Source: Deltaproteobacteria bacterium
Lineage (GTDB): Bacteria; Myxococcota_A; UBA9160; PR03
DNA length: 64,000 bases
Direction: 5' to 3'
Assembly (NCBI GenBank): GCA_035063765.1
Contig: JAPSFT010000007.1
Location: 62,001 to 126,000, forward strand
Made by a program: the position numbers and the translations under genes. The notes under the pieces were generated by a model. The model was not told where the DNA came from. It was given only the letters and a program-made list of their open reading frames with translations, and ran no database searches. Every line of letters begins with the position of its first letter. Position 1 is the stretch's first letter. This document shows, in pieces, positions 50,899 through 62,162 of this stretch.

Positions 50899-52490
50899 GC
50901 CCATTCTCCTCTGGAGGTCTCCGGGGTGGAAGGCGGGGCGAGCGTCTGCTGCGCCCCCGAACAGGATCGGATCCCCTGCCGGCAGCGGTGCCGCAGCGCG
51001 GCGAGCGCGGCGGGCGCCAGCAGGCCCAGCCAGGCCGGTCCCACACCCCAGCGCGCGTAGGGCGTGATCGGCGCCGGCGCGCCGGCGGGAGCGACCCGCA
51101 TCGCGCGGGTCCCGGCCTCGATGCGCGCGGTCTCGCGCCCGTAGGCGTCGATCCAGGTGCTCGGGCCGGTGTTGGCCGCGCGCACCAGCGGCAGGCCCAC
51201 CTCGATCGCACGCAGGCGCGCGATCGCGGCGTGCTGGCGGGCCGACCAGGGGCCCGACTCGGCCTCGTTGGCCGGACTCAGCAGCAGCGAAGCGCCGCGC
51301 CGGCGGAGCCCGCGAGCCAGGTCGGGGTGCGCGGAGTCGATGCACAGCAGGATGCCGGCACGCAGCCTCGCGCCGTCGGCCAGCGGCACGTCCACCAGGC
51401 CGGGCTCGGGGGCCGGACGCACGTTGCCGGGCCACCACCCGGCTCGCGCGAGCCGGCGCGCGAACCGGGTGTCGGGCGCGCGCTCGTAGAGCGGTACCGG
51501 GCGCACCTTGTCGCCGGCAATGCGGGTGTCTCCCCCCGGTGTCGCAAGGGCGACCGAGTTCCATCGCTCTCGGGAGCCGTCGCTGGTCGCACGGCGCAGT
51601 CCGGCGACGATCGGTGTCGCCAGGTGGTTCGCGATCGTCCCGAGGAAGAGATCGCCGCGCCGATCGCCGGTGCGCTCGAAGGCGCCCTCCGGCCAGACCA
51701 GGAGATCGGCGCCGGCCTCACCGGCGGCGCGGCTCAGCGCGAGCAAGCGCCCCAGGTTGGTGTCGAAGCGCGCCGGGGCGTGGCGCTCACGGCTCGGGAC
51801 GTCGGGCTGGACCGCCGCGACGCGCACCGCTGCGGGCCCCGCCCCCAGCGAGGCGTCGGCGGCCGCGAGACGCTCTGCGCCGGCGAGCGCCGGCCCGCCG
51901 ATCAGCGCGAGCGCGGCCACCTGCCGCTGCAGGGCGTGGGGCGCGAGCACCGCGAAGGCGAGTGCGGCGTTCGCTGCCGCGGCCCAGCCCGAGAGCAGGG
52001 CGACGCCGCCGAGGGCCGCCGGCTGGGCGAGCGCGGGCCAGGTCGCCAGGGCGTCGCCGAGTCGCAGCCAGGGTGTGCCGAGCGGGCCGCTCGCGCGCAG
52101 CGTCTCGAGTGCCACCCACGCGGCCGGGAAGGCGGCGAGCGCGCAGGCCGCGCCCGCGCGCCGAGCGCCGACGGCGAGTGCCGCGCCGAGCGCCGCGAGG
52201 GGGAGCGCGAGCAGCGGCACGCCGAGCGCGAAGGCGGCCCACAGGACGGGCCCTCCGACGCCGAGCGGAACCCACAGGAAGCCGAGCCCGAAGAAGGCGG
52301 TGCCGCAGACCGCCCCGTGCGCAGCCCCGCGCCGCGCGGAGCCCGCGCCGAGCGCCCCGAGCAGGAACGGGACGAGCGCCACGAAGACCACCGGGCCGAG
52401 CCCGAGCGGCGCGGTCGCGCCGGCCATGAGCGCACCGGCGAGAGCACTGGCCTGCAGTGAGCCCGCGAGCTGCCTGCAGATGGTTCGCAC
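50895..52490 (-). CDS. lnt: Apolipoprotein N-acyltransferase
   Basis: This ~531-residue membrane enzyme has about six N-terminal helices and a nitrilase-type domain. The catalytic triad is visible as Glu in LLVWPEGAFE, Lys in AGDKVRPVPLYER and Cys in GILLCIDSAHPDLARG. It adds the third acyl chain to outer-membrane lipoproteins, consistent with FlgH here. GTG at 52490 (VRTICRQL) after GGGGGCAGG is chosen; a TTG start at 52520 is possible. It is coupled to the secreted protein downstream. Confidence 0.92.
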   Translation of the reverse strand: MRTICRQLAGSLQASALAGALMAGATAPLGLGPVVFVALVPFLLGALGAGSARRGAAHGAVCGTAFFGLGFLWVPLGVGGPVLWAAFALGVPLLALPLAALGAALAVGARRAGAACALAAFPAAWVALETLRASGPLGTPWLRLGDALATWPALAQPAALGGVALLSGWAAAANAALAFAVLAPHALQRQVAALALIGGPALAGAERLAAADASLGAGPAAVRVAAVQPDVPSRERHAPARFDTNLGRLLALSRAAGEAGADLLVWPEGAFERTGDRRGDLFLGTIANHLATPIVAGLRRATSDGSRERWNSVALATPGGDTRIAGDKVRPVPLYERAPDTRFARRLARAGWWPGNVRPAPEPGLVDVPLADGARLRAGILLCIDSAHPDLARGLRRRGASLLLSPANEAESGPWSARQHAAIARLRAIEVGLPLVRAANTGPSTWIDAYGRETARIEAGTRAMRVAPAGAPAPITPYARWGVGPAWLGLLAPAALAALRHRCRQGIRSCSGAQQTLAPPSTPETSRGEWA

Positions 52491-52621
52491 CCTGCCCCCA
52501 TCGGCGAAGCACCAGAGCAAACCGCATACCCACTCGGAGGGACTTGGTTTCGTCTTCGAAATCGAATACTTGGCTGATCTACTGCCGATCTTCGGGAGCC
52601 TGATGTTGTTGTTTCGACAAC

Positions 52622-54132
<1,511 letters not shown>

Positions 54133-54136
<4 letters not shown>

Positions 54137-54507
54137 GCGACCTCCGGCGCCCGCGCGTGCGCATCATCGACCGCGACGCCGGCCTGGTGGAGTCGCTGTC
54201 GGCAGTGCTGGGCGACGCCGGCTACGTCGTGTCTCGCTGCCAGCTCCCCGCGGCGGAACCGGAGGACGTGCTCGTGATCGGCGTCCCACCCCCGCCGGGG
54301 GTGCGCCCCCCCCTCGTCCGGGGTGTACCGATCGTCGTGCTGGCCCTGTCGCACCCCTCCTTCGGCGAACTGGAGGAGTGGATCCGCGGGCGGCCGCGAT
54401 GGGCGCTCTGCTCGAAGCCGGTGCCCGAGGAAGTGCTGCTCGACTGCCTGCGCGAGCTTCTTGCCGAGCCTGCACCGCCGTTGGCGAGGGCTCGCGAGGC
54501 TCGCTGA
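54133..54507 (+). CDS. Pseudo-receiver coupled to the sigma-54 activator
   Basis: This 124-residue protein has the outline of a CheY-type receiver: RIIDRDAG at strand 1 and CSKPVPEEVL with the Lys-Pro motif at strand 5. The phosphorylation position reads EDVLVIGVPPPPG, with Gly50 for Asp, so it cannot be phosphorylated there. The ATG overlaps the activator stop by four bases. It may serve as a bound regulator or anti-activator of that protein. Confidence 0.65.
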
Positions 54508-54511
54508 CCGT

Positions 54512-54535
54512 CCCCGCGCAGCGCGAACGGCGGGG
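54512..54535. terminator. Possible shared hairpin between convergent genes
   Basis: CCCCGC at 54512-54517 pairs with GCGGGG at 54530-54535 around a 12-base loop. It lies in the 32-base gap between two converging genes, where a bidirectional terminator is expected. The stem is short and no T tract follows. Confidence 0.3.
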
Positions 54536-54539
54536 TTCG

Positions 54540-57500
54540 CTACGCCCCGCGGTTCGCGCTGCGGTCCAGGACGCGGACGGCGTCGAGGAGCGTGCGTACG
54601 CGGGTCGCGAGCGCTCGGCCCGAGAACGGCTTCTGCAGGAAGGCCACCTCGTCGGCCAGCACCCCGTGGCGAAGGACCGAGTCGTCCGTATAGCCGGACA
54701 GGTAGAGCACCGGAAGGCCCGGCCGGCGCGCCTGCAGCGTCTCGGCGAGCTCGCGGCCGCTCATGCCGGGCATCACGACGTCGGTCGCCAGCAGATCGAC
54801 GCGCTCCGGGCGCGTCTCGAGCAGCGCGAGCGCCTCCGCGCCGCTGGCGGCCACCAGCACGCGGTAGCCCGATTCCGTCAGAGCGCGCCACGCGAGCGAG
54901 CGCACACCCTCTTCGTCCTCGACCAGGAGCACGGTCTCGCTTCCCGCCGTCGGCGGCTCGGGAGCGGGCTCGCCGGCCGCTGCGGCCGGTTCCGCCACTC
55001 GTGGGAGGACGAGCTCGAAGAGGCTGCCTCGGCCAGGCTCACTCTGCACGAAGACGTGTCCACCGCTCTGCTGCGCGATGGCGTAGACCGTGGCAAGCCC
55101 GAGCCCGGTGCCACGCCCCGTCGGCCGGGTGGTGAAGAAGGGCTCGAAGATGCGGCCGAGCGTGTTCGGCTCGATGCCGTGCCCGGTGTCGCGCACCGCG
55201 AGCACGACCCAGGCACCGTCGCCGAGCTCGGGGTGTTCGCTCGCGAAGGCGCCCCCGGGCTCCTCGTTGCGGGTCTCGACCGTGAGGCATCCGCCGCGCG
55301 GCATCGCGTCGCGCGCGTTCACGGCCAGGTTCAGCAGCACCTGGTCGAGCTGCGCGGCACCCATCCGCACGCGACCCAGGCCCGGCGCGCAGCGCAGCAC
55401 CAGGTCCACGTCCTCGCCGAGCAGGCGGCGCAGCATCTTGACGCTCTCGCTGACGCACTCGTTCAGGTCGAGCACCTCGACCCGCACCACGACCTGGCGG
55501 CCGAAGGTCAGGAGCCGCTGCGTCATCGCCGCCGCTCGCTGCGACGCCTTCTGGATCTCCTCCAAGAGCTCCCGGTCCGGATCGCTCGTGCCGAGCCGTT
55601 CGCCCAACAGCTCGGCGGCGCCGACGATCACCGTGAGCAGGTTGTTGAAGTCGTGTGCCACGCCGCCGGCCAGACGGCCGAGCGCCTCCATCTTCTGGGA
55701 CTGGAGCAGCTGCGCCTCGAGCCGGCGTCGCTCGGTGACGTCGGTTCCCATCACCAGCACGCCGGTCTGGCGGCCGTGCTCGTCGCACAAGACGGTGCCC
55801 GAGACCTGGATCGAGAGCGTGCAGCCGTCGGCCCGCTCGAGGCGGATGTCGTCGACGCGCTCTCCGCGGCGCAGGAGATCGCCGAAGTCACGGAGCCGCT
55901 CTTCCCGCTCGGCCGCGGGCACGAAGTCGAGGAAGGAGCGGCCCAGGAGCGACTCGCGCGGCGCGCCGAGCATCTGGGCCAGCCGGCCGTTCACGAAGGT
56001 CGTGCGGCCTGCGAGGTCGCCGATCCAGACCCCTTCCTGGGTGGTCTCGACGATCGTGCGGTAGCGCTCCTCGCTGGTGCGCAGGCTCTCTTCCATGCGC
56101 ACCTGCTCGGTGACGTCCTGTGCCATGGCGACGAGTCCGACCAGGTAGCCCGACTCGTCCAGGAGCGGGGTGTTGACCCAGTCGCACACGATGCGCCGCC
56201 CGTCGCGGGTGCGGTTCTCGATCCGGTACGCGACCACGGGCTCGGAGCCGCCGCGCAACCGCTGGAGGGCGTGGTCGATCGCGGGCCGCACGTCGTCGCC
56301 CAACAGCGTCTCGAAGGGGCCGGTGCCCAGCACCTCCTCGGCGCGCCAGCCGAAGATGCGCTCGGCGGCCGGGTTCCAGGATGCGATGCGGAGGTCCTCG
56401 TCGAGCGCCACGCAGGCGAGCGGCATCCGCGCGACGTGGAGCTCGTGGCGCGCGAGGATCCGCAGGCGCTCTCGCTCCGTGGCCTTACGCTCCTCCTCGC
56501 TGCGGCGCCGCTCGACGAAGAGCCCGAGCTGGCTCGCAATGCCGAACAGTGTCGCCAGCAACTCGGCGTCGCGCGGCCGGGCCTCCTGGCTCGCGAGCGC
56601 GAGGACCCCGACGATCCCCGATCCCGACGCTGCTGCGGGCACGGCGACCACGCAGCGCAGGCCCGCGCAGAGCGCGTCCTCGGAGCGTTCGCGCAGCGCC
56701 TCCGGCCCGGCTTCGAGGCCGTCGATCCAGATCGGCTGGAGCTCGGCCCACGCCCGGCCCGCCGCACCCCGGCCGCGCTCCAGCTCGTGCGTCCCGGCGC
56801 CCGCGGCGATGGCGCTCCCTCCCCCCTCCGGCCCGGGCCAGGCGGCCGCACAGCGCATCCGGCCTTCCTCGTGCAGCCAGATCGCACCCGCGTCCCAGCG
56901 GAGCGTCTCCCCGAGCGTGCGCAGCAGCTCCGACAGGGCCTGCGCCACGGACACCGCTCCGGAGAGGGTCTCGGTGGCGAACAACTGGGCACGGAGGCGG
57001 CGATCGGCGCGCTGGTGCGCCGACACGTCGACCATCGAGACGACCATCTCGCGCAGCCGGCCGGGCAGGCGCGCGAGTCCGACCAACACCGCCACGCGCG
57101 AGCCATCGCGCCGCTCGATCTCCGTCTGGAAGGGTGGACAGCGTCCGGTCCGGGCGGCCTGGGCCAGGGCTGCGAGGTGGCGCGCGCGGTGGCCGGCGGG
57201 CGAGAGCGCGCTCCATTGCATCCGACCGGCCGCAAGCTCCTCGCGCGTGTAGCCCGTGATCGCGAGGAAGGCGTCGTTGGGCTCCCGGATCCGGCCCTCG
57301 GCATCGTGGCCCGCGATTCCGGCCAGGCTCGAGTCGAGGACGAGGCGCAAGCGTTCGGCGACCTCGTCGAGGACCAGCGGCCGCTCCCCGAGTTCCCGCA
57401 GCATGGGCACGCTCACGCCGGCGGCGCCGACCACCGCGCCGGCCGCGTCGCGGACGGGCGCGATCCGCACGTGGAAGGAGCGGCCAGCCCACTCGCTCCG

Positions 57501-57773
57501 CGCCTCCGCGACCTCACCGCCGAGCGCCCGGTCGAAGGCGACGAGGAAGGGATGGCTGGCCGGCAGCCCGAACACCTCGGCCGGGTCGCGCCCCGTCAAC
57601 TCGTCGGCCGAGACCCGGAGGCGGGCGATACCCGCGCCGGCGACGTGCGTGATGCGGCGCTCGCGATCGACCGCCCAGAGCGTCACGTCCACCGGCCCGA
57701 GCAGCGCTTCCGGGAGCGCGGGGCCCGGGGGCTCGTCTCGCGTTTGCGTCGCCAAGGGGCGGGATTCTCGCAT
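54540..57773 (-). CDS. Multi-PAS/GAF hybrid histidine kinase
   Basis: This 1077-residue soluble kinase has PAS domains at about 20-130 and 140-265, a GAF domain (about 275-445), PAS domains at about 455-580 and 585-705, then the His box (LAGGVAHDFNNLLTVIVG), an intact ATPase domain (LLNLAVNARDAMPRGG, VRDTGHGI, IFEPFFTTRPTGRGTGLGL) and a C-terminal receiver (VLLVEDEEGVRSL, LLATDVVMPGMSG, LQKPFSG). No membrane helix is seen. It converges on the pseudo-receiver gene, but nothing in sequence shows they are partners. Confidence 0.93.
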   Translation of the reverse strand: MRESRPLATQTRDEPPGPALPEALLGPVDVTLWAVDRERRITHVAGAGIARLRVSADELTGRDPAEVFGLPASHPFLVAFDRALGGEVAEARSEWAGRSFHVRIAPVRDAAGAVVGAAGVSVPMLRELGERPLVLDEVAERLRLVLDSSLAGIAGHDAEGRIREPNDAFLAITGYTREELAAGRMQWSALSPAGHRARHLAALAQAARTGRCPPFQTEIERRDGSRVAVLVGLARLPGRLREMVVSMVDVSAHQRADRRLRAQLFATETLSGAVSVAQALSELLRTLGETLRWDAGAIWLHEEGRMRCAAAWPGPEGGGSAIAAGAGTHELERGRGAAGRAWAELQPIWIDGLEAGPEALRERSEDALCAGLRCVVAVPAAASGSGIVGVLALASQEARPRDAELLATLFGIASQLGLFVERRRSEEERKATERERLRILARHELHVARMPLACVALDEDLRIASWNPAAERIFGWRAEEVLGTGPFETLLGDDVRPAIDHALQRLRGGSEPVVAYRIENRTRDGRRIVCDWVNTPLLDESGYLVGLVAMAQDVTEQVRMEESLRTSEERYRTIVETTQEGVWIGDLAGRTTFVNGRLAQMLGAPRESLLGRSFLDFVPAAEREERLRDFGDLLRRGERVDDIRLERADGCTLSIQVSGTVLCDEHGRQTGVLVMGTDVTERRRLEAQLLQSQKMEALGRLAGGVAHDFNNLLTVIVGAAELLGERLGTSDPDRELLEEIQKASQRAAAMTQRLLTFGRQVVVRVEVLDLNECVSESVKMLRRLLGEDVDLVLRCAPGLGRVRMGAAQLDQVLLNLAVNARDAMPRGGCLTVETRNEEPGGAFASEHPELGDGAWVVLAVRDTGHGIEPNTLGRIFEPFFTTRPTGRGTGLGLATVYAIAQQSGGHVFVQSEPGRGSLFELVLPRVAEPAAAAGEPAPEPPTAGSETVLLVEDEEGVRSLAWRALTESGYRVLVAASGAEALALLETRPERVDLLATDVVMPGMSGRELAETLQARRPGLPVLYLSGYTDDSVLRHGVLADEVAFLQKPFSGRALATRVRTLLDAVRVLDRSANRGA

Positions 57774-58068
57774 GGTCGACCCGAGCCCTGCGGCCGACGC
57801 GATCACCGTGGCCGTGCTCGGTGCCCGCGTGCGGACGTTGCCGCGGCGGAAGATTAGCCCTGATCCGGCATCGCCGGTTGTGGTGAAACCCCGGAATCGA
57901 AGGGGCCCCCTCGGTGTGACCGTGGCCGGACGCCGCGGCCACGAGAAGACTCCCGGCGCGCTCGAGCTTTCCTCCCGCTCGCGATGCTCGCCACCGTGCC
58001 CTCGCCGCCCGCCCCGGGGGCCACGCGCTCCGTAGCAGCAGCGCACCCGCGCGCGCTCGGCCGGGGAA
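57774..58068. other. 295-base gap with hairpins
   Basis: No gene was found. GTGGCCG at 57922-57928 and CGGCCAC at 57936-57942 form a seven-base-pair stem with a seven-base loop, a possible terminator for the acyl-CoA ligase operon that ends at 58069. The stretch nearest 57774 should contain the hybrid-kinase promoter, but none was recognised. Confidence 0.35.
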
Positions 58069-59559
58069 TCACGCCGAGAGATAGGACTGGCGGAGCAGGC
58101 CGGTCCGCAGCTTGCCCGTCGGCTCGCGCGGGAGCTCGCGCAGGAAGTCGATCGAGCGCGGCAGCTTGAAGGTGGCGAGGTGCTGCCGGCAGTGCTCGAT
58201 CAGCCGGCGCTCGAGCTCGGGGCTGGCGGCGATCGCGCCCACCGGCTCCACCACGGCCTTCACCTGCTCGCCGTACTCGTCGTCGGGCAGGCCGAAGACG
58301 GCGGCGTCGCGCACCGCCGGGTGCGCGAGCAGCACCTCCTCGATCTCGCGCGGGTAGACGTTGATCCCGCCGACGATGATCGTGAAGGCCTTGCGCCCGG
58401 TGAGGTAGAGGTAGCCCTCGTCGTCGAGGTAGCCGATGTCGCCGAACGACGCGCCGCCCGACGGGGTCCGCGCCTCGCTCGTCTTCGCGTCGTCGTTGTG
58501 GTAGCGGAAGTCGCTGCCGTTCGTGAACCACACCTCGCCGACCTCGCCCGGCGGCAGATCGTGGCCCGCCTCGTCGAGGATCCGGACGGGCCCGCGCAGC
58601 GAGCGACCCACCGAGCCCTTGTGCGCGAGCCATTCCTGCGGCCCGATCACGCAGGTGCCGGCGCCCTCGGTGCCGGCGTAGTACTCGTGGAGGATCGGCC
58701 CCCACCAGTCGAGCATCGCCTCCTTGACCGGGATCGGGCACGGGCCGGCGCCGTGGATGGCGAAGCCGTGCGACGACAGGTCGTAGCGCGTCCGCTCCTC
58801 CTCGGAGAGGCGCAGCATCCGGACGAACATCGTGGGGACCCACTGGCTGTGGGTCACCCGATGCCGCTCGATGCACTCGAGGGCGAGGAGCGGGTCGAAG
58901 CGCTCCAGGACCACCGTGGTCGCTCCGATCCGCCCCATCTGCAGCAGGAAGGACAGCGGCGCCGAGTGGTAGAGCGGCGCGGGCGAGAGGTACACGGACC
59001 CGGGGCCGATGCCGTACGCGAGGGCCAGCAAGCGGTCGCCGGGCGGCAGCTCCTCGATCGGCGCGGGAGGAGCCGGGCGCCACACGCCCTTCGGGCGGCC
59101 GGTCGTGCCCGAGGAGTAGAGCATGGCGACCCCCTCGCAGCGCTCGTAGCGCGGCGGCTCGTCGCCCTCGCGGCCCGGCCGGTCCTCGCCGTCGAGATCG
59201 AGGAGGGGAACGCCGCTCGGCGCCGCGGCGCTCGCGGCGGTGCGCGCCGTGTGCACGAAGACCCGCGCGCCGCAGTCCGCGACGATGTAGCGGACCTCCT
59301 CCGCGGTGAGGCGCGTGGACACCGGCGTGTAGCGGAAGCCGGCGTCCTGGCACGCCCACACGAGCTCCACGAAGGCACGGCCGTTCTCGACGCAGAACGC
59401 GATCGGGTCCCCGGGCCGCAGGCCGCGGTCGTGGAGCGCATTGGCGACCCGCACGATCCGCCGCCGCAGCTCGCCCCAGCGGACCCGCTCGCCGCTCGGG
59501 ACGACGACGAGCGCGAGCTCCTGCGGCCGCTCGAGCGCGTGGTGCCCCGGGTGCGCCAT
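58069..59559 (-). CDS. Acyl-CoA synthetase / AMP-dependent ligase
   Basis: This 496-residue ANL-superfamily enzyme has the AMP-binding motif MLYSSGTTGRPKGVW, the acetyl-binding segment YYAGTEGAG, the hinge GDIGYLDDEGYLYLTGRKAFTIIVGG and the C-terminal catalytic Lys in PTGKLRTG. It activates a carboxylic acid to a CoA thioester via an acyl-adenylate. The chain length is not readable. It follows an LLM-type oxidoreductase by three bases, suggesting shared catabolism of a fatty or cyclic acid. Confidence 0.93.
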   Translation of the reverse strand: MAHPGHHALERPQELALVVVPSGERVRWGELRRRIVRVANALHDRGLRPGDPIAFCVENGRAFVELVWACQDAGFRYTPVSTRLTAEEVRYIVADCGARVFVHTARTAASAAAPSGVPLLDLDGEDRPGREGDEPPRYERCEGVAMLYSSGTTGRPKGVWRPAPPAPIEELPPGDRLLALAYGIGPGSVYLSPAPLYHSAPLSFLLQMGRIGATTVVLERFDPLLALECIERHRVTHSQWVPTMFVRMLRLSEEERTRYDLSSHGFAIHGAGPCPIPVKEAMLDWWGPILHEYYAGTEGAGTCVIGPQEWLAHKGSVGRSLRGPVRILDEAGHDLPPGEVGEVWFTNGSDFRYHNDDAKTSEARTPSGGASFGDIGYLDDEGYLYLTGRKAFTIIVGGINVYPREIEEVLLAHPAVRDAAVFGLPDDEYGEQVKAVVEPVGAIAASPELERRLIEHCRQHLATFKLPRSIDFLRELPREPTGKLRTGLLRQSYLSA

Positions 59560-59562
59560 CGC

Positions 59563-60612
59563 TCAGCCCGCCGTCGCCGAGCGGACGAGGTCCACCGCCC
59601 TCTCGAGGTGTTCGATCTGCTCAGCGGCCGTGTTGCCGTTCGGCCCGAGGCGCAGCGTGTCGACCCCGGCGCCCGCGTAGGCGCGGATGCGATCGCGCAC
59701 CATCGACTCCGTCCCGATCAGGTAGGCCGACAGCACGAGCTCCTCGGGGACGGCCGCCACCGCCGCCGCCTTGTCGCCGGTCACCCAGAGCCGCTGCACC
59801 TCCCGCGCCGCGTCGGCGAAGCCCGCCCGCGCATAGGCGGCGTTGTAGAAGTTGGTGGTGGCCGAGCCCATGCCGCCGAGGGCGAACGCCATTCCCAGCT
59901 TGGCCCGCCCGATCAAGGACTCGACGTCGTCGGACACGGCCAGGTGCGCGTTCACCTGGATCTCGATGTCGCCGAGCGTGCGGCCCGCGCGGGCGGCGCC
60001 GCGCCGGATCGGGTCCAGCATCACCTCGGCGTGCTCGGGGATGAACGAGGTGCCGAGCCACCCGTCCGCGAGCTCGCCGGTCAGCTCGAGCGCCTTCGGG
60101 CCGAGCGTCGCCAGGTGGATCGGCAGGTCGGGGCGCGGTGGGATCGACGAGCGCAGCGCCTTGCCCTCGCCGCCCGGGCGCGGCAGCACGTAGTGCTTGC
60201 CCTCGTAGCGCAGGCGCTCGCCCCGCAAGCCCATCCGCACGATCTCGACGAACTCGCGCAGCCGGCCGACCGGATCGGCGAAGGCCGCGCCGTGCAGGCC
60301 CTCCACCACCTGCGGGCCGCTGACACCGAGGCCGAGCGAGAAGCGGTCGCCCGAGAGCTGCGCGAGCGAGAGCGCCGTGAGCGCCGTGGCGGCCGGCGTG
60401 CGGGCGCTCACCTGCATGATGCCCGAGCCGAGCCGGATCCGTTGCGTGACCGCCGCCAGGTACCCGAGCGACGCCACCGCCTCCATGCCCCACGCCTCGG
60501 CCGACCACGCGGTGTCGGCGCCGAGGCGTTCCGCCGCCTGCACGTAGGCGACCAGGTCGTTCCAGCGGGAGCCGTCGTAGTACGCGCTCCCCACGGACAC
60601 CGAGACCTTCAT
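59563..60612 (-). CDS. LLM-class (luciferase-like) flavin/F420 oxidoreductase
   Basis: This 349-residue TIM-barrel oxidoreductase matches luciferase-like monooxygenases: AERLGADTAWSAEAWGMEAVASLGYLAAVTQRIRLGSGIMQVSARTPAATA and GDRFSLGLGVSGPQVVEGLHG are typical of the F420-linked branch. FMN cannot be excluded. It starts at an ATG and reads into the acyl-CoA ligase. It is unrelated to the flagellar genes. Confidence 0.88.
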   Translation of the reverse strand: MKVSVSVGSAYYDGSRWNDLVAYVQAAERLGADTAWSAEAWGMEAVASLGYLAAVTQRIRLGSGIMQVSARTPAATALTALSLAQLSGDRFSLGLGVSGPQVVEGLHGAAFADPVGRLREFVEIVRMGLRGERLRYEGKHYVLPRPGGEGKALRSSIPPRPDLPIHLATLGPKALELTGELADGWLGTSFIPEHAEVMLDPIRRGAARAGRTLGDIEIQVNAHLAVSDDVESLIGRAKLGMAFALGGMGSATTNFYNAAYARAGFADAAREVQRLWVTGDKAAAVAAVPEELVLSAYLIGTESMVRDRIRAYAGAGVDTLRLGPNGNTAAEQIEHLERAVDLVRSATAG

Positions 60613-60688
60613 CGTCTCCTCCCCGTGGCGCGAGCCCGCCGGGCTCGCGCCGGTCGTGATCCCGAGCCGGTCCCCGCGGCGAGGGCGC

Positions 60689-62116
60689 TCACGGCTCGTG
60701 CGCGAGCCAGCGCAGCGCGCGCTCGGCCGCGCGGACGCCGAGGGCGCGGAGCGGCTCGGGGCCGACCCACGGCGGCACGCCGAGGAACGGTAGCCCGTCG
60801 AGCTCGCGCCGCTGGCCGTCGACGACGGCCGCCAGCAGGCGCCCGAAGAGCTGGCTCATCACGACGCCCTCGCCGCAGTAGCCGAGCCCGAAGGCGAGGC
60901 GCCCGGCGTCGTCGAGCGAGCCGATGCGCGGCGTGAAGTCGCGCGTGAACGCCATCGTGCCGCCCCAGGCGTGGGTGAAGCGGATCCCCGCGAGCTGCGG
61001 GAAGGTCTCGAGGAGGCTGCGCCGGAGCCTCTCGACCACGGACGCGTCGATCCCGCTGCTCGGGCGGCTGCCGTAGGTGTAGGGTGCGCCTTCGCCGCCC
61101 GCGACGATCCGGCCGTCCGCGGTCGGGCGCAGGTACATGAACTGCACGCGCGCGTCCGAGAGCCCCTGGCGCCCGCTCCAGCCGATCGCCTCCCACTGCT
61201 GCGGCGAGAGCGGCTCGGTCGCGACGACGTAGTTGGCGAGCGGGACGAGCCGCCGGGCGAGGACGCCGATCTGCGGCGCGTAGCCGTTCAGCGCGATCAC
61301 GGCGCGCGGCGCGGAGACGGTCCCGAGCTCGGCGCGGATGCGCAGCGGATCGCCGGGCTCGACGCGCAGCACGCGCGTGGCCTCGAAGACCTCGACCCCG
61401 AGCGACTCGACCACGCGCAGCATCCCGCGCGCCAGCTTCGCCGGGTTCAGGATCGCGGTGTCGGGCGCGAGCATGCCGGCCGGGAAGCGCTCGGTGTGGA
61501 CGAGCGCCCGCAGCTCCGCCCCCTCGACCAGGCGCGCGCCGATCCCGAGGCCGCGCGCCGCCTCGACGGCCGCCGCCAGCGCCTCGACCTGGGCGTCGCC
61601 GGCCGCCATGCGCAGGCTGCCGTTGCGCTCGAGGTCGCAGTCCACGCCGTGCTCGGCGACGAAGCGCTCGATCGAGGCCATGCCGAGCGCGATCGCGTCG
61701 TACACCGGACGCGCCCGCTCGGGCCCGTGCGCGGCGACGTAGTCCGGGAAGCCCGTGTAGGTCCGGTCGGCGAAGCCCCCGTTGCGGCCGCTCGCGCCGT
61801 AGCCGCAGCGCGCGCCCTCGAGCACCACGATGCGCCGGGAGGGATTCCGGCGCGCGAGGTGGTAGGCGGTCGCGAGCCCCGTGAAGCCGCCCCCGAGGAT
61901 CGCCACGTCGGCGCGCTGGTCGCCCGCGAGCGGCGGGCGCAGGGGGCCTTCGCGCAGGCCCGCCGCATCGAACCAGAAGCAGTCGACGAAGGACTCGTAG
62001 AGCTCGGGCGGGCGGTCCGGATCGGCGAGCCAGCGCGCGGGCAGGGTCGCGCCGGCCCAGCCGAGCCCGGCGCCGGCGGCGCCGGCGAGGAGCTCGCGCC
62101 GCGTGAGCCGGCTCAT
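60689..62116 (-). CDS. FAD-dependent oxidoreductase with Tat-like signal
   Basis: This 475-residue DAO-family flavoprotein has the N-terminal FAD loop VAILGGGFTGLATAYHLAR with Glu in VVLEGARCG and a GYGASGRNGGF signature found in amine and amino-acid oxidases. The C-terminal part FGLGYCGEGVVMSQLFGRLLA closes the FAD site. It begins SRLTRRELLAGAAGAGLGWAGA, a twin-arginine-like export signal. The substrate is unknown. Confidence 0.87.
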   Translation of the reverse strand: MSRLTRRELLAGAAGAGLGWAGATLPARWLADPDRPPELYESFVDCFWFDAAGLREGPLRPPLAGDQRADVAILGGGFTGLATAYHLARRNPSRRIVVLEGARCGYGASGRNGGFADRTYTGFPDYVAAHGPERARPVYDAIALGMASIERFVAEHGVDCDLERNGSLRMAAGDAQVEALAAAVEAARGLGIGARLVEGAELRALVHTERFPAGMLAPDTAILNPAKLARGMLRVVESLGVEVFEATRVLRVEPGDPLRIRAELGTVSAPRAVIALNGYAPQIGVLARRLVPLANYVVATEPLSPQQWEAIGWSGRQGLSDARVQFMYLRPTADGRIVAGGEGAPYTYGSRPSSGIDASVVERLRRSLLETFPQLAGIRFTHAWGGTMAFTRDFTPRIGSLDDAGRLAFGLGYCGEGVVMSQLFGRLLAAVVDGQRRELDGLPFLGVPPWVGPEPLRALGVRAAERALRWLAHEP

Positions 62117-62162
62117 CGCGCGGACCCGCGCGGGCCGGACGACGGGGTCGGCATGACGCGCT